DNA from: Lactifluus volemus
Lineage: Eukaryota; Basidiomycota; Agaricomycetes; Russulales; Russulaceae
Assembly (NCBI GenBank): GCA_022376515.1
Contig: WTXI01000014.1
Coordinates: 1 to 64,000 of the forward strand
Length of the DNA stretch: 64,000 nt
Direction: 5' to 3'
A program made the translations under genes and the position numbers. The notes beneath the pieces are model-generated. The model searched no databases, was not told the origin of the DNA, and saw only the letters and a program-made list of their open reading frames with translations. Positions 1 through 12,332 of this stretch are shown here, piece after piece. The number at the start of each line of letters is the position of its first letter. Position 1 is the stretch's first letter.

Positions 1-96
1 ACGTTGTCGGGGAATTCCATTCTGAGGAGGGTCGCGCTCATATTGCAACTGCAAGTACGCTGACTTCTGAGGCAGTTCTGGCAAAGGGATGAGAAT

Positions 97-363
97 CTAG
101 GCGCCGTCGTGTTCTAGTTCCGGGTCAAGCGTTTCCAATAGGATCGTTTCGCTTCTGTAGTCTTCTAGACTGTCGCTCAGGATCTCGTCTGCTTGCTCGA
201 TGGTCTGAGTAAGTTCGTGGAGTTCCATCTGGAGCCTTCGCTTCTTTTCACCTGTAGCTAGGTCGAGTAGGAGGAGTACTGTATAGTATTCCTGCTCCGC
301 GGAGATCCGGATGGCAAGCGCCTCTACCAGATGTTCAATGCGGTCGTTCGGGGGTTCTGCCAC
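97..363 (-). CDS. Gag-like leader ORF of an LTR retrotransposon (partial element)
   Basis: This is an 88-codon reading frame just inside the LTR at 394-730, read away from it on the minus strand, which is where gag lies in an LTR retrotransposon. The product is acidic and helical, with a central stretch (QMELHELTQTIEQADEIL) that looks like a coiled coil. It ends at a stop codon before any zinc knuckle, protease or polymerase motif, so either gag is broken or this is a short leader ORF. The frame opens at GTG; the first in-frame ATG is internal (MELHEL). I identify it as Gag by position only. The rest of the element lies left of the window. Confidence 0.4.
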   Translation of the reverse strand: MAEPPNDRIEHLVEALAIRISAEQEYYTVLLLLDLATGEKKRRLQMELHELTQTIEQADEILSDSLEDYRSETILLETLDPELEHDGA

Positions 364-393
364 CTTTCAGTGGTGTGTGGGAGCTTGGACTTA

Positions 394-730
394 TGTTAGG
401 GACTAGCTGTTCCTAGTTCCTAAGATAGGATCAAGTTGTTCAGGAGGGACCAACAGAGACGTGAGTCTAAGTTGGGTCTAGCTAAGTTATAGCACTTAGA
501 GGGCTTCAAGAGAGGGAGGAGTCACAAGGGGATTCGTGAGGAGGTTCAAGAGGCTAGTATTGGAGAGAAGTCCAAGCTGGAGAGCAAGGACACAAGATGA
601 GGGGTCTTATATACTATACAGGGCAAAGGGCGAGTGACATCAGTAATGATGTCATGAGCCTGGGTCTAACTACGACGTCATCGAAGTTCTAGGCTAATGA
701 TGTCATAAGGGTCACTATGAGTCAAGAACA
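394..730 (-). mobile_element. LTR of an LTR retrotransposon (5' LTR of a minus-strand element)
   Basis: The 337-bp segment begins TGTTAGGG and ends AAGAACA, the TG...CA ends with short TGTT/AACA inverted termini expected of an LTR. A short ORF starts just inside it on one side. On the other side the AAA-ATPase/nuclease coding sequence stops abruptly at position 731. A 5-bp target duplication cannot be checked because the other end of the element is outside the window. No second LTR copy is present here to confirm the boundaries. Confidence 0.5.
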
Positions 731-2275
731 CGCTGTTCTGTGTCGTACAAGGTGAGGCTCTGTCCGTAAGCGAGAATGTAGACGGAAATGAAAAACATGA
801 GGTAACAGGGAGGCAGAGGTCTGGACAATTCGTAACAATATGTGACATTTTCCTTAAGGTCAAACACGATCTCTTCCCCTTTCAGAAGAACCCCAAGGAC
901 ATTGAGATCATCAGCTGGAAACTGTTTGTCTAATAGAGGGTAGTGGCCTGTAGTGCTACTAAGCAAAAAAGTTGATTAAACAAAATGATCATGGTTGGCA
1001 AACCTGTTGCAACCCAAAAATTCTTGATTTCAGATTCCTCAAGTGCAGACATGACAGATGCAGGATTGTATACACCAATCTTGCCACCAGCAATGTAGGA
1101 GTTATACTGAGCTCTAAGGTCTGCAAGCTCCAGTTCACTCTACAAGGCAGGTAAAAATCATCCAATCCACACTGAGATGGGTGGCTCACCCCAACTTCTG
1201 TCTTCAGTTGATTGACTTCAGATTCTGTGAACATCAACATGCCAGCAAAAGGAGACTTTTTTGTGTGTAACGCATGGATCTAAGTAATGGTTAGGAGGTG
1301 CTATGCCTTGGCAGATTAAGCAACGCACCTTGAGATTGTTCAACCCATACCACCCAGATTTTGCTGTTGGGGTAATACCAACTAAAACCGCATATTGTAG
1401 GCTTTCATTTGCCTAAATAAATTTATTATTACATGTTCCACAATGGAATTTGATCATGATCACCTTCAAGAGAATAGGAAGTACACCTTGCCCAAAAAAC
1501 TCATTGGCCTGGAATACTTGTCCTTAACCCCAACAGTCATAGAGAGAGATATAGAGAACACACATTGTTGAAATAGCCATGTTCATAAGCATGATTGATT
1601 GGTGCCTCATATTCATCAATCAGTACTATAACTCTCTGACCAAATTTCTCAGTGATGAAGCAGGACAAATAGTACAAGCTCATCTCCAAGTCATCCATCG
1701 TAGCTGTCTGGTTACGAATAGATTCAAAATAGGTCCTTTCCGGGAGCTTAAGAGACTCCATGAGGCAATCTTCCCACTCCCCATAGAGGTCAGAAACTAA
1801 ATCTCCAAAGTTCCAAAACATTTCATCCCAAGACTTGCCCTTGACATCCTGCTACATGTAAATGAGTTTTAAGTTTGGAGGGAAGATACACAAACTTTGA
1901 AGTCACAGAAAATGACTGGATACTTTCCCATGTGCTTTGTGCAGATATCCTGTCTAGATGCAATATGTAGGCCTGCAAAAAGCAGATGCAGTTCAGGATC
2001 ACCATTGCGAGGGATGGAGAAAAAAGATCTGGTCAAAAAACTTTAGTATAGAGAGTGGATATAAGCCAATGTAATTACTTGAGCATTTGCAGCATGGTGG
2101 ATTTCCCACAACATCTGGGTCGAAGAACAAGATCAACATGGCATGCCAGGAAGCAATTGTCAACAATGTTTTCAATAAGCTTTGTTTTGTCAACAAGATA
2201 GGGACCCAGTTCCGCTCGCAGCTCGGGGAAGAAGTTACCAGTCATAGAGGTCAGGTGGCCAGTGCTATAATCCAT
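731..2275 (-). pseudogene. AAA-like ATPase / PD-(D/E)XK nuclease gene, 3' end lost
   Basis: This copy is homologous along its length to the complete gene at 56999-60546. It starts MDYSTGHLTSM and has the same VDKTKLIENIVD block, the P-loop region RPRCCGKST and the Walker-B-like VIVLIDEYEAP. Separate exons follow, including one ending FAGMLMFTESEV and one with FPADDLNVLGVLL. It stops after the equivalent of the VTYSR exon, where the LTR begins, so the C-terminal nuclease domain with its IELK motif is missing. The P-loop reads RCCGKST where the complete copy has RRCGKST. Its uninterrupted intron near 1280-1320 is the empty-site counterpart of the hAT insertion in the other copy. Probably non-functional. 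Confidence 0.75.
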
Positions 2276-2473
2276 GGCATATAAGATTGACTTAAGATAA
2301 TGGCGGAACAGAAGAAAGATTAGATTAAGGAGCCCGAGTACTTATACATCAAATGGTTACTAAAATAAGGACCGGAGTGGCGTGACGTCGGAGTTAACCG
2401 CAATACTCCTCCTACCAGTACCGTACTTAAAATTACTTAGCTTTGCTTAGACCCTCTTACGACCACGACCACG

Positions 2474-3630
2474 ATGCCAGACCCAACACCGCACCGCACA
2501 CCCCTCCGGCGCATCTCACAAGGCTCTCTCTCCGCACTCTCGCGCTCTGGTGCGCACTCTGACGCGCCACACGGTCTTGGATTTCTCGAGCCCGCCCTCG
2601 CAGAGCTAGCGGATGAGGCCGAGGCACTCCGCGTGAACGTGGATGGCCTGCGAGCGCTCAGCACGTCGCTCGACACGTTCAACGAGGCATTTTCCAGTTG
2701 GCTATACGTGATGGATATGAACGCGCTAACGGTGGAATGGTCCGAGGTGAGCGCGCGTGCAAGCCTCTCATAGATAAGCTGAACGGGAGGCGCGCTCTAT
2801 CTTATAGGCTCCTACGGACGCGTCGTTCATCCTTGCGAGGCGGAGGGCTGGTGCGTTTCTTTCCTCGTGATGTTTGATTACCCTCACTCACGGGGGGTTT
2901 ATGAACAGAGGAAGATGCGCGCGATGCACTGTCGGCCGTTCAGGCGCAGACGGCGGGGCACATGCTCGCTGGCGGAAAATTGGACGAGACGACGACGGCA
3001 ACTATTTTTGCGGAAAATACGACGGTCGCGAACGAGTCGCTCGTGCAGGCAGAGTCGACGTCTAAAGCCGGTACGGTGAAGGTGAAGAAGAAGGGCAAGC
3101 CGAAACTGACGCCGAAGGAAAAGAAGGAAAGGAGCGTGCGTTGGTTTTCTTTTCAGACTTGGAGGTGCACAAAACTGCTGGTGCTTAACCCCTCTGCTTC
3201 GTCTAGATGGCGATTGACAAAGTCATCTCGTCGCTTCCGCTCGAATTTCGTGGAAGCGATCCGGTGAGTATGCTTGTAGAACACACTCTCGTGACCTCAT
3301 ATAATCCAGAATTTACGTCGCAATGTCGAGATGGTCATTGAACGGCTTATGGATAGCAACGGCAGGGGCCTCAAAAGTGGGTCCATATGTTAACCCTAGT
3401 CGTGAATACTGTCTCACCACGGACGTTTGCAGTGATTGAGATGATAGTGCCCCCGGACCTCAATCAAGCACGGGTGAACAAGTGCCTGATAGCACTCGTG
3501 AATCGAAAGATCGTAACGAAGGATAACAGCACGGTAGGTGAAAGAGAGATATCCCTTTGTCGACTCCATATGATACTGAGTGTTCTATAAGGGGACTGTA
3601 TTATACCATTGGCAGGGTGTGCCAAACTGA
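2474..3630 (+). CDS. DAM1: DASH/Dam1 complex subunit Dam1
   Basis: Dam1 is part of the fungal DASH ring that couples kinetochores to spindle microtubules and is a target of Aurora B. Seven exons join in frame with GT-AG introns: 2474-2746, 2808-2850, 2909-3135, 3207-3263, 3310-3376, 3433-3533 and 3616-3630, giving about 260 residues. The Dam1 signature lies at residues 60-91: FNEAFSSWLYVMDMNAL followed by TVEWSEAP. A lysine-rich linker (KKKGKPKLTPKEKKERS) follows. The C-terminal part (LPLEFRG, NLRRNVEMVIERL, PPDLNQARVNKCLIALVNRK) is conserved-looking sequence beyond the classical Dam1 domain. It could be a basidiomycete-specific tail or, less likely, a second fused gene. The start sits 198 bp from the divergent ATPase pseudogene. 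Confidence 0.8.
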
Positions 3631-4485
3631 GTGCTCTGTGAATGGGAAAACTTTGTATTGTACATGATACTAGATAAGCTGGCGGAAGACACGGCACTAT
3701 CAATCTCGCGTGTCCATTACATCAGCAATGGTCCGTGCGCGCGCGAAGCTCTTTATAAACTCGTCGGGTAGAGAGAGAAATCCTCATACTTACCTTGATG
3801 GCATAGATCCCTTCATGTACCAGGGTTTATGGGCCGCGAGGGCCTCCCATAGCACGGCGACCCTGTCCTCAGGGGGACCTTGTGGTTTGTATGGGCTTCG
3901 GTTCATGCACCGTCTCAATATTTTCCTGTCCCACTCCGGCCCTCGGGCTGGGTGGGCCCCTTTTTTGTTCTTACGCTTTGCTAACCCTAACCTTAATTAA
4001 CCGCTAAGTGTTATTAACTTGAATAATAATAATAATAATAATATCCATGGCTGGGCTGGGCTTCTTCTTTTTGACTACTGTAGGTTGACGTGGACCGCAC
4101 AGCCAAGATGAAGCACGCAGTACAGGTGTCCAGGCGAATTTTGAGAGGCCCTATAGCCATGTGGACACTCGGGTTGGTTCGTGCCTTTGTTGGAGAGTGG
4201 AAAGGACTTGGAAGGGTGACTTCCTTGTGGGTTTGAGATATCGGATGTTTACCGAGAGATATTACCCCGTCTGCCGTTTTTCATTCTCTGACTGAGATAG
4301 GACAATGAAGATAGCTTTTATGAGTAAAGAAATAGAGAACTCGGCGTTGATTTTTTTTGAGGACGCAAAACGGGTGTCAACAAGTTGAACAAGGTTGGCC
4401 GAGGTCGATCAGTTAACTGACTGTGCCACTATTCCTTTGTCGATATTCGCTTTCCTCGACAACGTCAGCCAGCCTTGGCTCGACA
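3631..4485. other. Intergenic region with an AAT microsatellite
   Basis: No convincing gene is visible between DAM1 and SET1. The stretch at 4021-4044 is a run of seven or so AAT units. The 96-codon frame at 3710-4000 has no recognisable content. The last 400 bases presumably hold the SET1 promoter and leader. Confidence 0.5.
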
Positions 4486-7400
4486 ATGTCAGGCAAGGCG
4501 CCCCCCACTGGTCCACGAGCTCTCTTACACTCAATAAATGGTGCTCCTACAAAGCGTCATCAACAGCCAACAGACCTTTATTCATCTACACATCCCCCTC
4601 CTCCCTCAACTTCCTCAACTTCCTCGCCCTCCTCATCCTCCCCAACTTCTCTCATCAATCGTATCGGTGCACTACCACCAACAGGCCCACGGAGCTTAGT
4701 CAATGGGAATACGCCAAGCAAAACTACTACCAAGCCCACTCTCAATGGTCACACCAACAACCTCCTTACTGCTCAGTCGAGGCAGCCCCCCACCGGTCCC
4801 AGTGCTTTGCAGCAGAAACAGGCTCACAAGGGCAAGCAAGTTGAGATCAAATGGAGTGAACAAGCCATCGCCAGTACCGTGAGCCTTTTCCCCCGTCATT
4901 TTCTCCATGTGCTTCCCATTTCTCATCTCCTGTCCCTTTCTAACAGTCCCGAAGCTCAGCCCCTCAACCTGGTCCCTCCTCCGGTGCAGCACGTCCAACA
5001 CCGCTGGTTGCTCCGAGTCTCAACGGAAGGTCTTCTTCAGGCTGGTCATCCAGCTTTTCGACGATCGCCCAGCCGACGCCTCTCACTCCTAGGACTTCAG
5101 CTTCCTCCCACTCAAATTGCGAACCCCAACCTCCTCAGCCCACTTCAGAACCTCCACCTCCACCCCCACCATCCATAACACCACCACCACCTCCCCCTCC
5201 GTCCGATACACCTCCGCCTCCGCCTCCACCTCCTTCTGGGAGTCCGCCTCCACCTCCGCCCCCTTCCGACGATCCTCCCCCACCCCCACCATTACCACCG
5301 CCTCCTCCTAGTGTAGCGCCTCCTCCTTCACCTCCTTCACGTATCAAGTCTCCACGACGGACAACGCCTCCCCTCCTCTTTCAAGGCCTCTGGCCGTACC
5401 ATTACCGCCTTCTCATCCACCACCCCCATCGCCGTCGCCCCCACCCCCACCACCTCCAACAACACAACCGCCACCACCACCGCCACCGTCAAATTCAGAC
5501 TCGCGCTCATCCCCAACATCCATCCATCCGCTCCCTACACCTCCACCGACTTCTGTTTCACGGACCTCTCGACCGTTACAACCTGCTCCTAGCATACGAA
5601 TACCGCTTCCGCCACGCCCCGATACTTCCCATTTATCTGTACCTCCCTCGACACGGGTGGCATCACCACTCCGATCACCGCTACCACCTCCACCGCCTTC
5701 ATCCAAGCCTCCGTCACCTCATGCGCCCGATCCACTTCACCGGCATCTGTCTATTCCCTTCCGCCGCTGCCATCCTGGCCGCCGGCGCGGTCACAGTATC
5801 CGTCTGGGAGGAATTTCAAAATTCTGTTCGACCCTGCTATTGACAAGGACAGGGACCTCAAGTTCGCGCTGCTTATAGACAAGGTGCGGGAAGCGGGCGC
5901 AGGTGAAACCAGGATAAAGACGAAGAGTGGGAAGGAGACGTTGCTAAGATTTGATGGCGAGGTCGTACGTGGGGACCTGAGATTGTATTGGGAGATCCAC
6001 GTAAGGCGGTAGGTCTCAGGAAACAGACCAGTCTTCGGCCTTTCAGGACGGAGTTGTACGAAGTCAAGTATGAGGTGCGTGGTGCTTTTCTCGTAACCTA
6101 TTTTTTCTAACCGCAGCTGATTGGGCGATCTGTAGCACGACGAAAACTCTAGTGGTCCCCCGCCTCCTACTTCGGTTCTTGTAACCAATGTCTCCCCATT
6201 GGCCCCAAAGGAACAGATCCGACGACTATTTTCCGTGTACGGCCCAATCCTTATGTTCGAGCCTCAAGTAGACAAGGCCACTGGCGGCGCGCTGGGTATC
6301 ATTTTCATCAAGTACGGCACTCATGCTGAGGCTGCCCGATGCGTCGAGCGTGAACACGGCCGGAAGCTCGGGCCTGCCATCCTGGGACTTAATGTCGGCG
6401 GTGAAGACTTTGAAATTAAGGTGGTGTTCGATGGTGAGCGCAAGCGACTGCGCGCCGTACTACATGAGCTTGAGGAACGGAAACGGTCGAAGCGTGTCGC
6501 GCCCATGACTGCGCATGGTCTACCGACACCATCTACCCCTTGGCACTCTTCGCACTCCAACACCCACAATTCATCTGCCTCGTCGCACCTCCGCTCGCAG
6601 CCCAGTGCATCTACCCCACCCGCCACGTCCAGCTCCAACCTTCCGTCGCTCGGACACCCACATGGCCTCCCGCCCAAACCAGTTACGCCCTCGTCGAGCT
6701 CACAAGCAAACGGTGGCTTCTCTTCCATGGCCGCCCGCGTGCGCCGGCCGCCGCCGTCGCTGGTCAAGGCACGGCGGGCGGCGCATTATTCAGGCCCGCA
6801 TGGTAGCGGAGCGTCTGCCGACTCGACCCCTTTACCTCCGCTGCGTCCCACATCGTTATCTCGTGGTAGACGCGGTGGGCGGAATCGGCACATGGCGATG
6901 GATCATTATTCGCCACCTCATTCACGGTCATGGTCGCGATCGCGATCACGTTCGCGGTCGCGGTCGCGGTCTCCGTCGCCCGCATTGCGTCGACCGGGGC
7001 AGTCGAGTCGGAATGCGCAGGCGCGTCAGCGCGAGGCTGTGCTGGAGGCGCTTACGAGGAACCAGTATGATCACGTCAAGATTGACGGGAACGGTGGGCT
7101 CCTGGGCGGTGCTGTGACGGAAGAGGATGTTCGAGCGTTCGTCAGGGAGTTCAAGGTCGATCAGGTGCGCATGCCTACTTTTCTTCCACCTTGAAAGAGA
7201 TGATGACACCATATTCTTTACTGTGTTGTCGATAGGTCTTGCGAGATCATACCGGGTGGTATGTCACTTTTAAGGCCTCTGGAATTGCCCGCCGTGCAGC
7301 GATGGTCCTCAATATGCGCTCACTCGCACACCACTCGGTCACACTCACCGTGCACCCACCTCCTTCATCTACTCATGCGCCACCGCCCAAGTCGAGCTGG

Positions 7401-9251
7401 ACCGATGCGGAGCTGGTGGAAGAGGCGGGTCAAGTGATTAGGAAGGAGTTGCGGCAACTTCTCGAGAAGGATATCGTCGACCGTCTTGTGTCGATGCGTT
7501 TGCGCCGGCTCGTAGCCGACCATATGCGCAATGCTGCTGCGGTTAAGAACAAGACCGTGGCTCCGGTGACAGACGGCAAGCCTACTGCGGAGGTACCACT
7601 ATTTGGAGCTGGCGCGGGACTCAAGGGCCTGTCATTCAAGAAAGCGAACAAGCGCACGAGAGAGGAGCCAAAACCCGCGCCGGTGCCAGATGCCGAGGCG
7701 GAGGTCGGAGCAGGGGTTGAGATCGAAGAGAAACCGTCGAACAGACAGAGGTTACCACTCCGCCAAAGAAGAAGCGGAAGAAGGAAGCCCGGACGGTAGT
7801 CGCTGAGATCGAGTCTGACGACGGAGAACAGGAAGAGGCGGAGTTGCTCCATGCTCCTCCTCCTACTGCCCTTACTCCAGCTGTTGTAGAGGAACGGAAG
7901 AGACCGTTGGTTAAGGATGAGGATGAGGACGTGCCTCCAGCCAAGAAAACAAAGACGGAGGTGGCGGATGACAAGGAACTGGTCGACATTTTAGAGACGG
8001 CCGTCTCGGTTGCCTCGGCGAAACGGTCGCAACCGGCGACGGCAGAGGTCAAGAAAAAGACGTCGTCTAAGGTCAAGCCAAGGCCAGTTAAAAAGGTTGG
8101 CATCGAGACGCCCGTGGATCAGTTCGTACTACCTGATGGCCACGACTTTGCCGCTCCTACGGTCACCCAGCTTCATTTTACATCAGATCGACCTTCCTCC
8201 TTGTCACCCTTGCAGTCACCTGCCCTCAAGCCGAAGCCGAGACTTCCGACCCCACCTCCAGACCCGTATGGACCTGGTCTTTGCGAAGATGACGAAGACC
8301 TGTACTTTGCTCGGCTCGCGCTCGCCGAGTGTATGGACCTCCCCCTTCCAGAACCGGCCCCGACTCCCGCCCCAGATCCCAAATCTCCCCCTCCCTTCCG
8401 CGTGCACCTGACCGGCTCGGCGCGGACGGAAGGCTACTACAAGATCTCGCACGCAGAGAAATCCGCCTACGTCGCGCAGTACGTGAACCGCGGCGGCGCG
8501 GCAGCAGATCCCGCCGAAACCCAGGCGCAGCAGCCGAAACCGGCCATGACGTCCTCTCGGTCGAATCGCGCCAACGCGCGGCGGCAGGCGCAGGGTCTGG
8601 AGGAGATCAACCAGGTGCAGCGCGCAATGGCGCTCTCCAAGGGAGAGACGGCGGCGGCGGAGCTATCGATCAAGTTTAACCAGCTGCAGACGCGAAAGAA
8701 ACATCTCAGGTTTGCGCGGTCGCCGATTCACGATTGGGGATTGTATGCGATGGAACGCATCTCGCGTGGAGAGATGGTGATCGAGTATGTCGGCGAGGTC
8801 ATACGCGCGCAAGTGGCGGATAAGCGTGAAAAGGCATATGAGCGACAGGGTATCGGGAGCAGCTACTTGTTCCGCATCGATGAAGACTTGGTGGTGGATG
8901 CTACGAAAAAGGGAAATCTCGGGTACGTCGTCATGTGCGCACTGATTGACCCCATTCATTTCATTCATTATTTCCTTTCATTAGCCGGTTGATCAACCAC
9001 TCGTGCGATCCCAACTGCAATGCCAAGATCATTACTATCAATGGCGAGAAGAAGATCGTCATTTATGCAAAGCAGGATATCGAGTTGGGCGACGAGATCA
9101 CTTACGGTACGTCACGCTCACCAACCACCCCCCGTTTTGTGTCTAACGCCACAAATTGCAAACTACACGCACAGATTATCACTTCCCAATCGAGCAGGAT
9201 AAGATTCCGTGTCTTTGTGGCTCCGCCAAATGTCGTGGGTACCTCAACTAG
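4486..9251 (+). CDS. SET1: SET1, COMPASS histone H3-K4 methyltransferase (reading frame interrupted)
   Basis: SET1 is the catalytic subunit of COMPASS and methylates histone H3 lysine 4. Exons: 4486-4878, 4947-6074, 6136-7164, 7236-8922, 8985-9106 and 9175-9251, about 1480 residues. Order: a proline-rich N terminus with PPTGPR repeats, an RFDGE/GDPRK block, an RRM ([20 protein letters not shown], about 6160-6470), an SR stretch (about 6910-6980), an acidic linker, nSET, the SET core ([39 protein letters not shown]) and post-[16 protein letters not shown] before TAG. The frame must shift by one base at the GGGG run near 5971, inside conserved sequence. It changes twice more in the proline-rich part (5340-5750). 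Near 7735 either another shift or a 41-nt intron is needed. With an intact SET domain this looks like assembly error rather than decay. Confidence 0.9.
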
Positions 9252-9604
9252 AACGGACAGAACCCCCACTCCCCCCCCAAACTATCATCATTTACTTACC
9301 TGTCCTCACATACCCTCTCCCCCCGCCCCTCTCTCCTCTCTTTTGTCGTTGCTTGCTGTCACTTTTCATGGGTTCACCTCGCGCTTGCGGATTTGTATCA
9401 TCTATCATCCATTCGCTCACGCTGGCTCTCGCACTGCATGGTAAATGTGATTTATTATAACTTTTTTCTTCTTCTTGTAGACTGTATGCCCCCGTAATGT
9501 GTTCCCCTCCCGGCAGCACACGCACTCGCACACATACAAATGAAATTGTAACATTTTTCTGTGTCCGAAACTTGATCTCGTGTATGTTTGACGGGAGCTT
9601 GGTA
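9252..9604. other. Convergent 3' region between SET1 and ALDH7
   Basis: The space between two tail-to-tail genes is pyrimidine-rich and presumably holds both 3' untranslated regions. The ALDH7 frame stays open through it on the minus strand as far as 9292, which I treat as read-through unless the C terminus is truly extended. Confidence 0.4.
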
Positions 9605-11896
9605 TCATGACGGGTAAAGTCGACACCTTGCGCGAGGGGTGCCTTGTCAGAAAAGTTGATCGTGCACGCGCTCCAGCGCACGTATTGCTTCCAAGCGTCA
9701 CCACCAGACTCGCGGCCCCAGCCTGTGCTCTATTGGAGTAGGATGCATCAGCCCGTTTCCCCCCAAAAAAATCAGCAAGGAAGGGGGGAGGGCTAACCTT
9801 GTTCCCGCCAAATGCAGCACCAATTTCCGCACCGCTCGTGCCAACGTTGACCTACGGGGCAAAGCGGATCAATCAACCAAACCACACGGGCTACAACCAA
9901 AGCGCAGCTTTCCCAAAAGGAGAAGTTACACACAAAACCAAAACTCACGTTGACGATGCCCGTATCTGAGCCGGTGGGACCGATCCACTTGCCCACGTTC
10001 CGCATATCACGCGTCCACAGGCTACTCGACAAGCCCTGGGCACCGCATTATTCCACGCGATCGCCTGCTCGAGCTCTTCAAACTCGGCAACATACAGTAT
10101 AGGTGCGAAACGTTCGGTATCCCACAGCGATGACGACGTCGCGGTCGAGGTCGAGGTTAGGGTAGCTGGTGGAGGCACGGCGATCGTCGGGCGCACAAAA
10201 TTTCCACGATCCAATGGAGGAGGGAGTCGTTCGACGCCGTCGTCGTAGTAGCGCGCTCCACCGATGAGGATGTCGGCGCCTGCGGTGCGCAGCTCCCTGA
10301 TCGCGTTGTCGTATATATCGAGAGCGGAACGGGTGTGCAGGGGTCCGAGGAGCGTGCGTTGGTCGAGCGGGTCGCCGGGTTTGAGGGAGGTGTAGAGGTT
10401 CTGAAGGCGGGAGAGGAATTCGGGAGCGATGGTGCGGTGGAGGTAGAGGCGTCGCGTGGTCGTGCAGCGTTGGCCGGCTGTGCCTACTGAGCCGAAAAAT
10501 ACTGCCGGGACGGCGAGGGAAAGGTCTGCGTCGGGCATGACGATCGCGGCTGATGAATGAACAGTGTCCCGTCAGCAGCGTGTGCGGGTGGTAGTACTAG
10601 GAGAGACGAACCGTTGTTCCCGCCCAGCTCAAGCAGGACTTTGCCAAATCTAGACTGTACGTTCTTGCCAACGATTCTACCCACGTTCTCGCTTCCGGTG
10701 AAAGAAACTTATGCAAATCGAGGGTCTGTTATTGGTTGGGTTTTGTTGACTTGGGGAGAGGCATACGTACCCATGTCTACCTCTCGACTCTGTACCAATG
10801 CCTCCCCGACATCTTTGCCACCCGTGACGAGGCCAGCGACAGCACCAGGTATACCATTCTTCTCCAAGACGCCAGAGACGATTTTAGTCACCGCGATGGA
10901 GCACAGCGGGGTAGTGGGTGAAGGTTTCCAAATCGTCGCGTTTCCCGCAGCCATCGAGATTGAGAGATTCCTGAATTATTCATTCATACAATTAAAAAAT
11001 CGAACTCCCGAGGGAAGAAATGAATATACCAACCAGCCATATACAGCAACTGGGAAGTTGAACGCGGACAAAACGCCAAGGACGCCAAGGGGATTAGGAA
11101 CTGTTTTTTCGGTTAGAAGAAAAGCGGAAAACTCTGAGCAGAAGCAAAAACTTACCTTCGAGAATTGTATGGCCTGGTCGTTCCGAGCTGACCACCCTCC
11201 CGTTCATCATCCTCGAGAGGCCAACTGCATAATCGCACTGTCCAGTCGATGCTCAACAAAAAAAGCGCCTGTCCAACGCAACAAAATTCACACTCACGAT
11301 GTCTATGAATTCTTGAACTTCGCCTATACCCTCCGTACGTATCTTACCCATCTCAAGCGACACGAGCTCGCCCAGCTCATCGCGCTACACACCCAAAAAA
11401 TAAATAACGTGTGAACAGTCATGCGCGCACATACTGTAGTATATATAAAAACGCACCTTGGCAGCCAAAGCCTCGCGAATCTGACGAATCACCTCGCCTC
11501 TACGGGGCGCAGGCACACTCCTGAAATAGACGTAGGCCTCTCTAGCCTTCTCCAAAACCTCATGAAGTTCCACCGGCGAAGCCTGAACAAATCCCCGGTC
11601 AGAAATAAAATAAAAAATAAATTTTGAAATTTTTATATATTTACGGATTTGACATGAGCGAGGACCTCTCCCGTCGTCGGACAAACGCTCTCGAAAGCGT
11701 CTCCGGTCCCCTTCCATTCGCCATCGTAGACGCCCGGTAGCTCGATGGGCGTGGTCGTGGTCGTGGTCGTGGGGATATCGAGTGCTGCGCTGAGTACGGC
11801 GGAAGCTCTGCTTGAGAGGCAGCGACGTCGCGAAGACGAAGTAGATAGTGGCCCGGCGGAGAATGCTGTTCTGAGAGTCTTTCGGGCGAGCAACAT
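9605..11896 (-). CDS. ALDH7-family dehydrogenase (alpha-aminoadipic semialdehyde dehydrogenase type), one frame break
   Basis: ALDH7 enzymes oxidise semialdehydes such as alpha-aminoadipic semialdehyde with NAD+. The N terminus ([13 protein letters not shown], then [10 protein letters not shown]) looks like a mitochondrial presequence. Ten exons on the minus strand: 11645-11896, 11457-11582, 11298-11384, 11156-11237, 11034-11100, 10771-10970, 10612-10707, 9949-10549, 9798-9851 and 9605-9729. Visible motifs: [18 protein letters not shown] (catalytic Glu), [11 protein letters not shown] with the catalytic Cys, [17 protein letters not shown] and [14 protein letters not shown]. The frame needs one extra base at the GGG run 10038-10040 to pass from NNAVP to [10 protein letters not shown]. 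After LAQGVDFT the frame runs on to 9292; a single extra base would give TGA at 9605, close to the usual family end, so I stop there. Confidence 0.88.
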
Positions 11897-12332
11897 GTTG
11901 ATTCAATTTACTGTAAAATAGGCTGTAAAAAAGTCGTGGTCACAAAGTTGCAAGGAGTTGGGTCCACCTGGCCGGCATCCAAGAGAGCCAGGAGATCCGT
12001 GCCGATACGCGCATGAACCACATGTTTTTCTCACATGAACACAACATGCCAAGCGGTGCCAGTGGGCGGAGAGAGAGCGAAGTTAACTTTGCGACAATTA
12101 TTTACACCTAATCTACACGTATCATTTTACATGAACAAGATAGAGATATGAAAAATGTGTGATGCAACGAGACGACGACTTCCGAGTGGTTCTAGATGCG
12201 TGATCAAAACAAGATGCAAGGGGGGGAGGGGGGCGAAAATACCACGGGTATATGTAACAAGTGGAGTGGGATGGACGTGCCAATGCCAGAGAGGAAAGAA
12301 GAATGGTTAATATCAAGAGAGTGAGGTAAGCC
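11897..12332. promoter_or_regulatory. Upstream region of the ALDH7 gene
   Basis: This is 436 bp between the ALDH7 start codon and the stop codon of the next minus-strand gene. It must contain the ALDH7 promoter and the 3' untranslated region of the F-box/WD40 gene. I see no open frame of interest and no motif I can name. Confidence 0.35.

Noticed and set aside
5135..5706. Glycine-rich minus-strand frames (runs of GGGG)
   Set aside because: They are the reverse complement of the SET1 proline-rich region and have no independent support.
6323..7117. Several arginine/histidine-rich plus frames inside SET1
   Set aside because: They are alternative frames of the SET1 RRM and SR-rich exon.
9605..9729. 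A frame break in the last ALDH7 exon
   Set aside because: Choosing the acceptor CCAATAG/AGCACAGG gives [17 protein letters not shown] in frame, so no indel is needed there.
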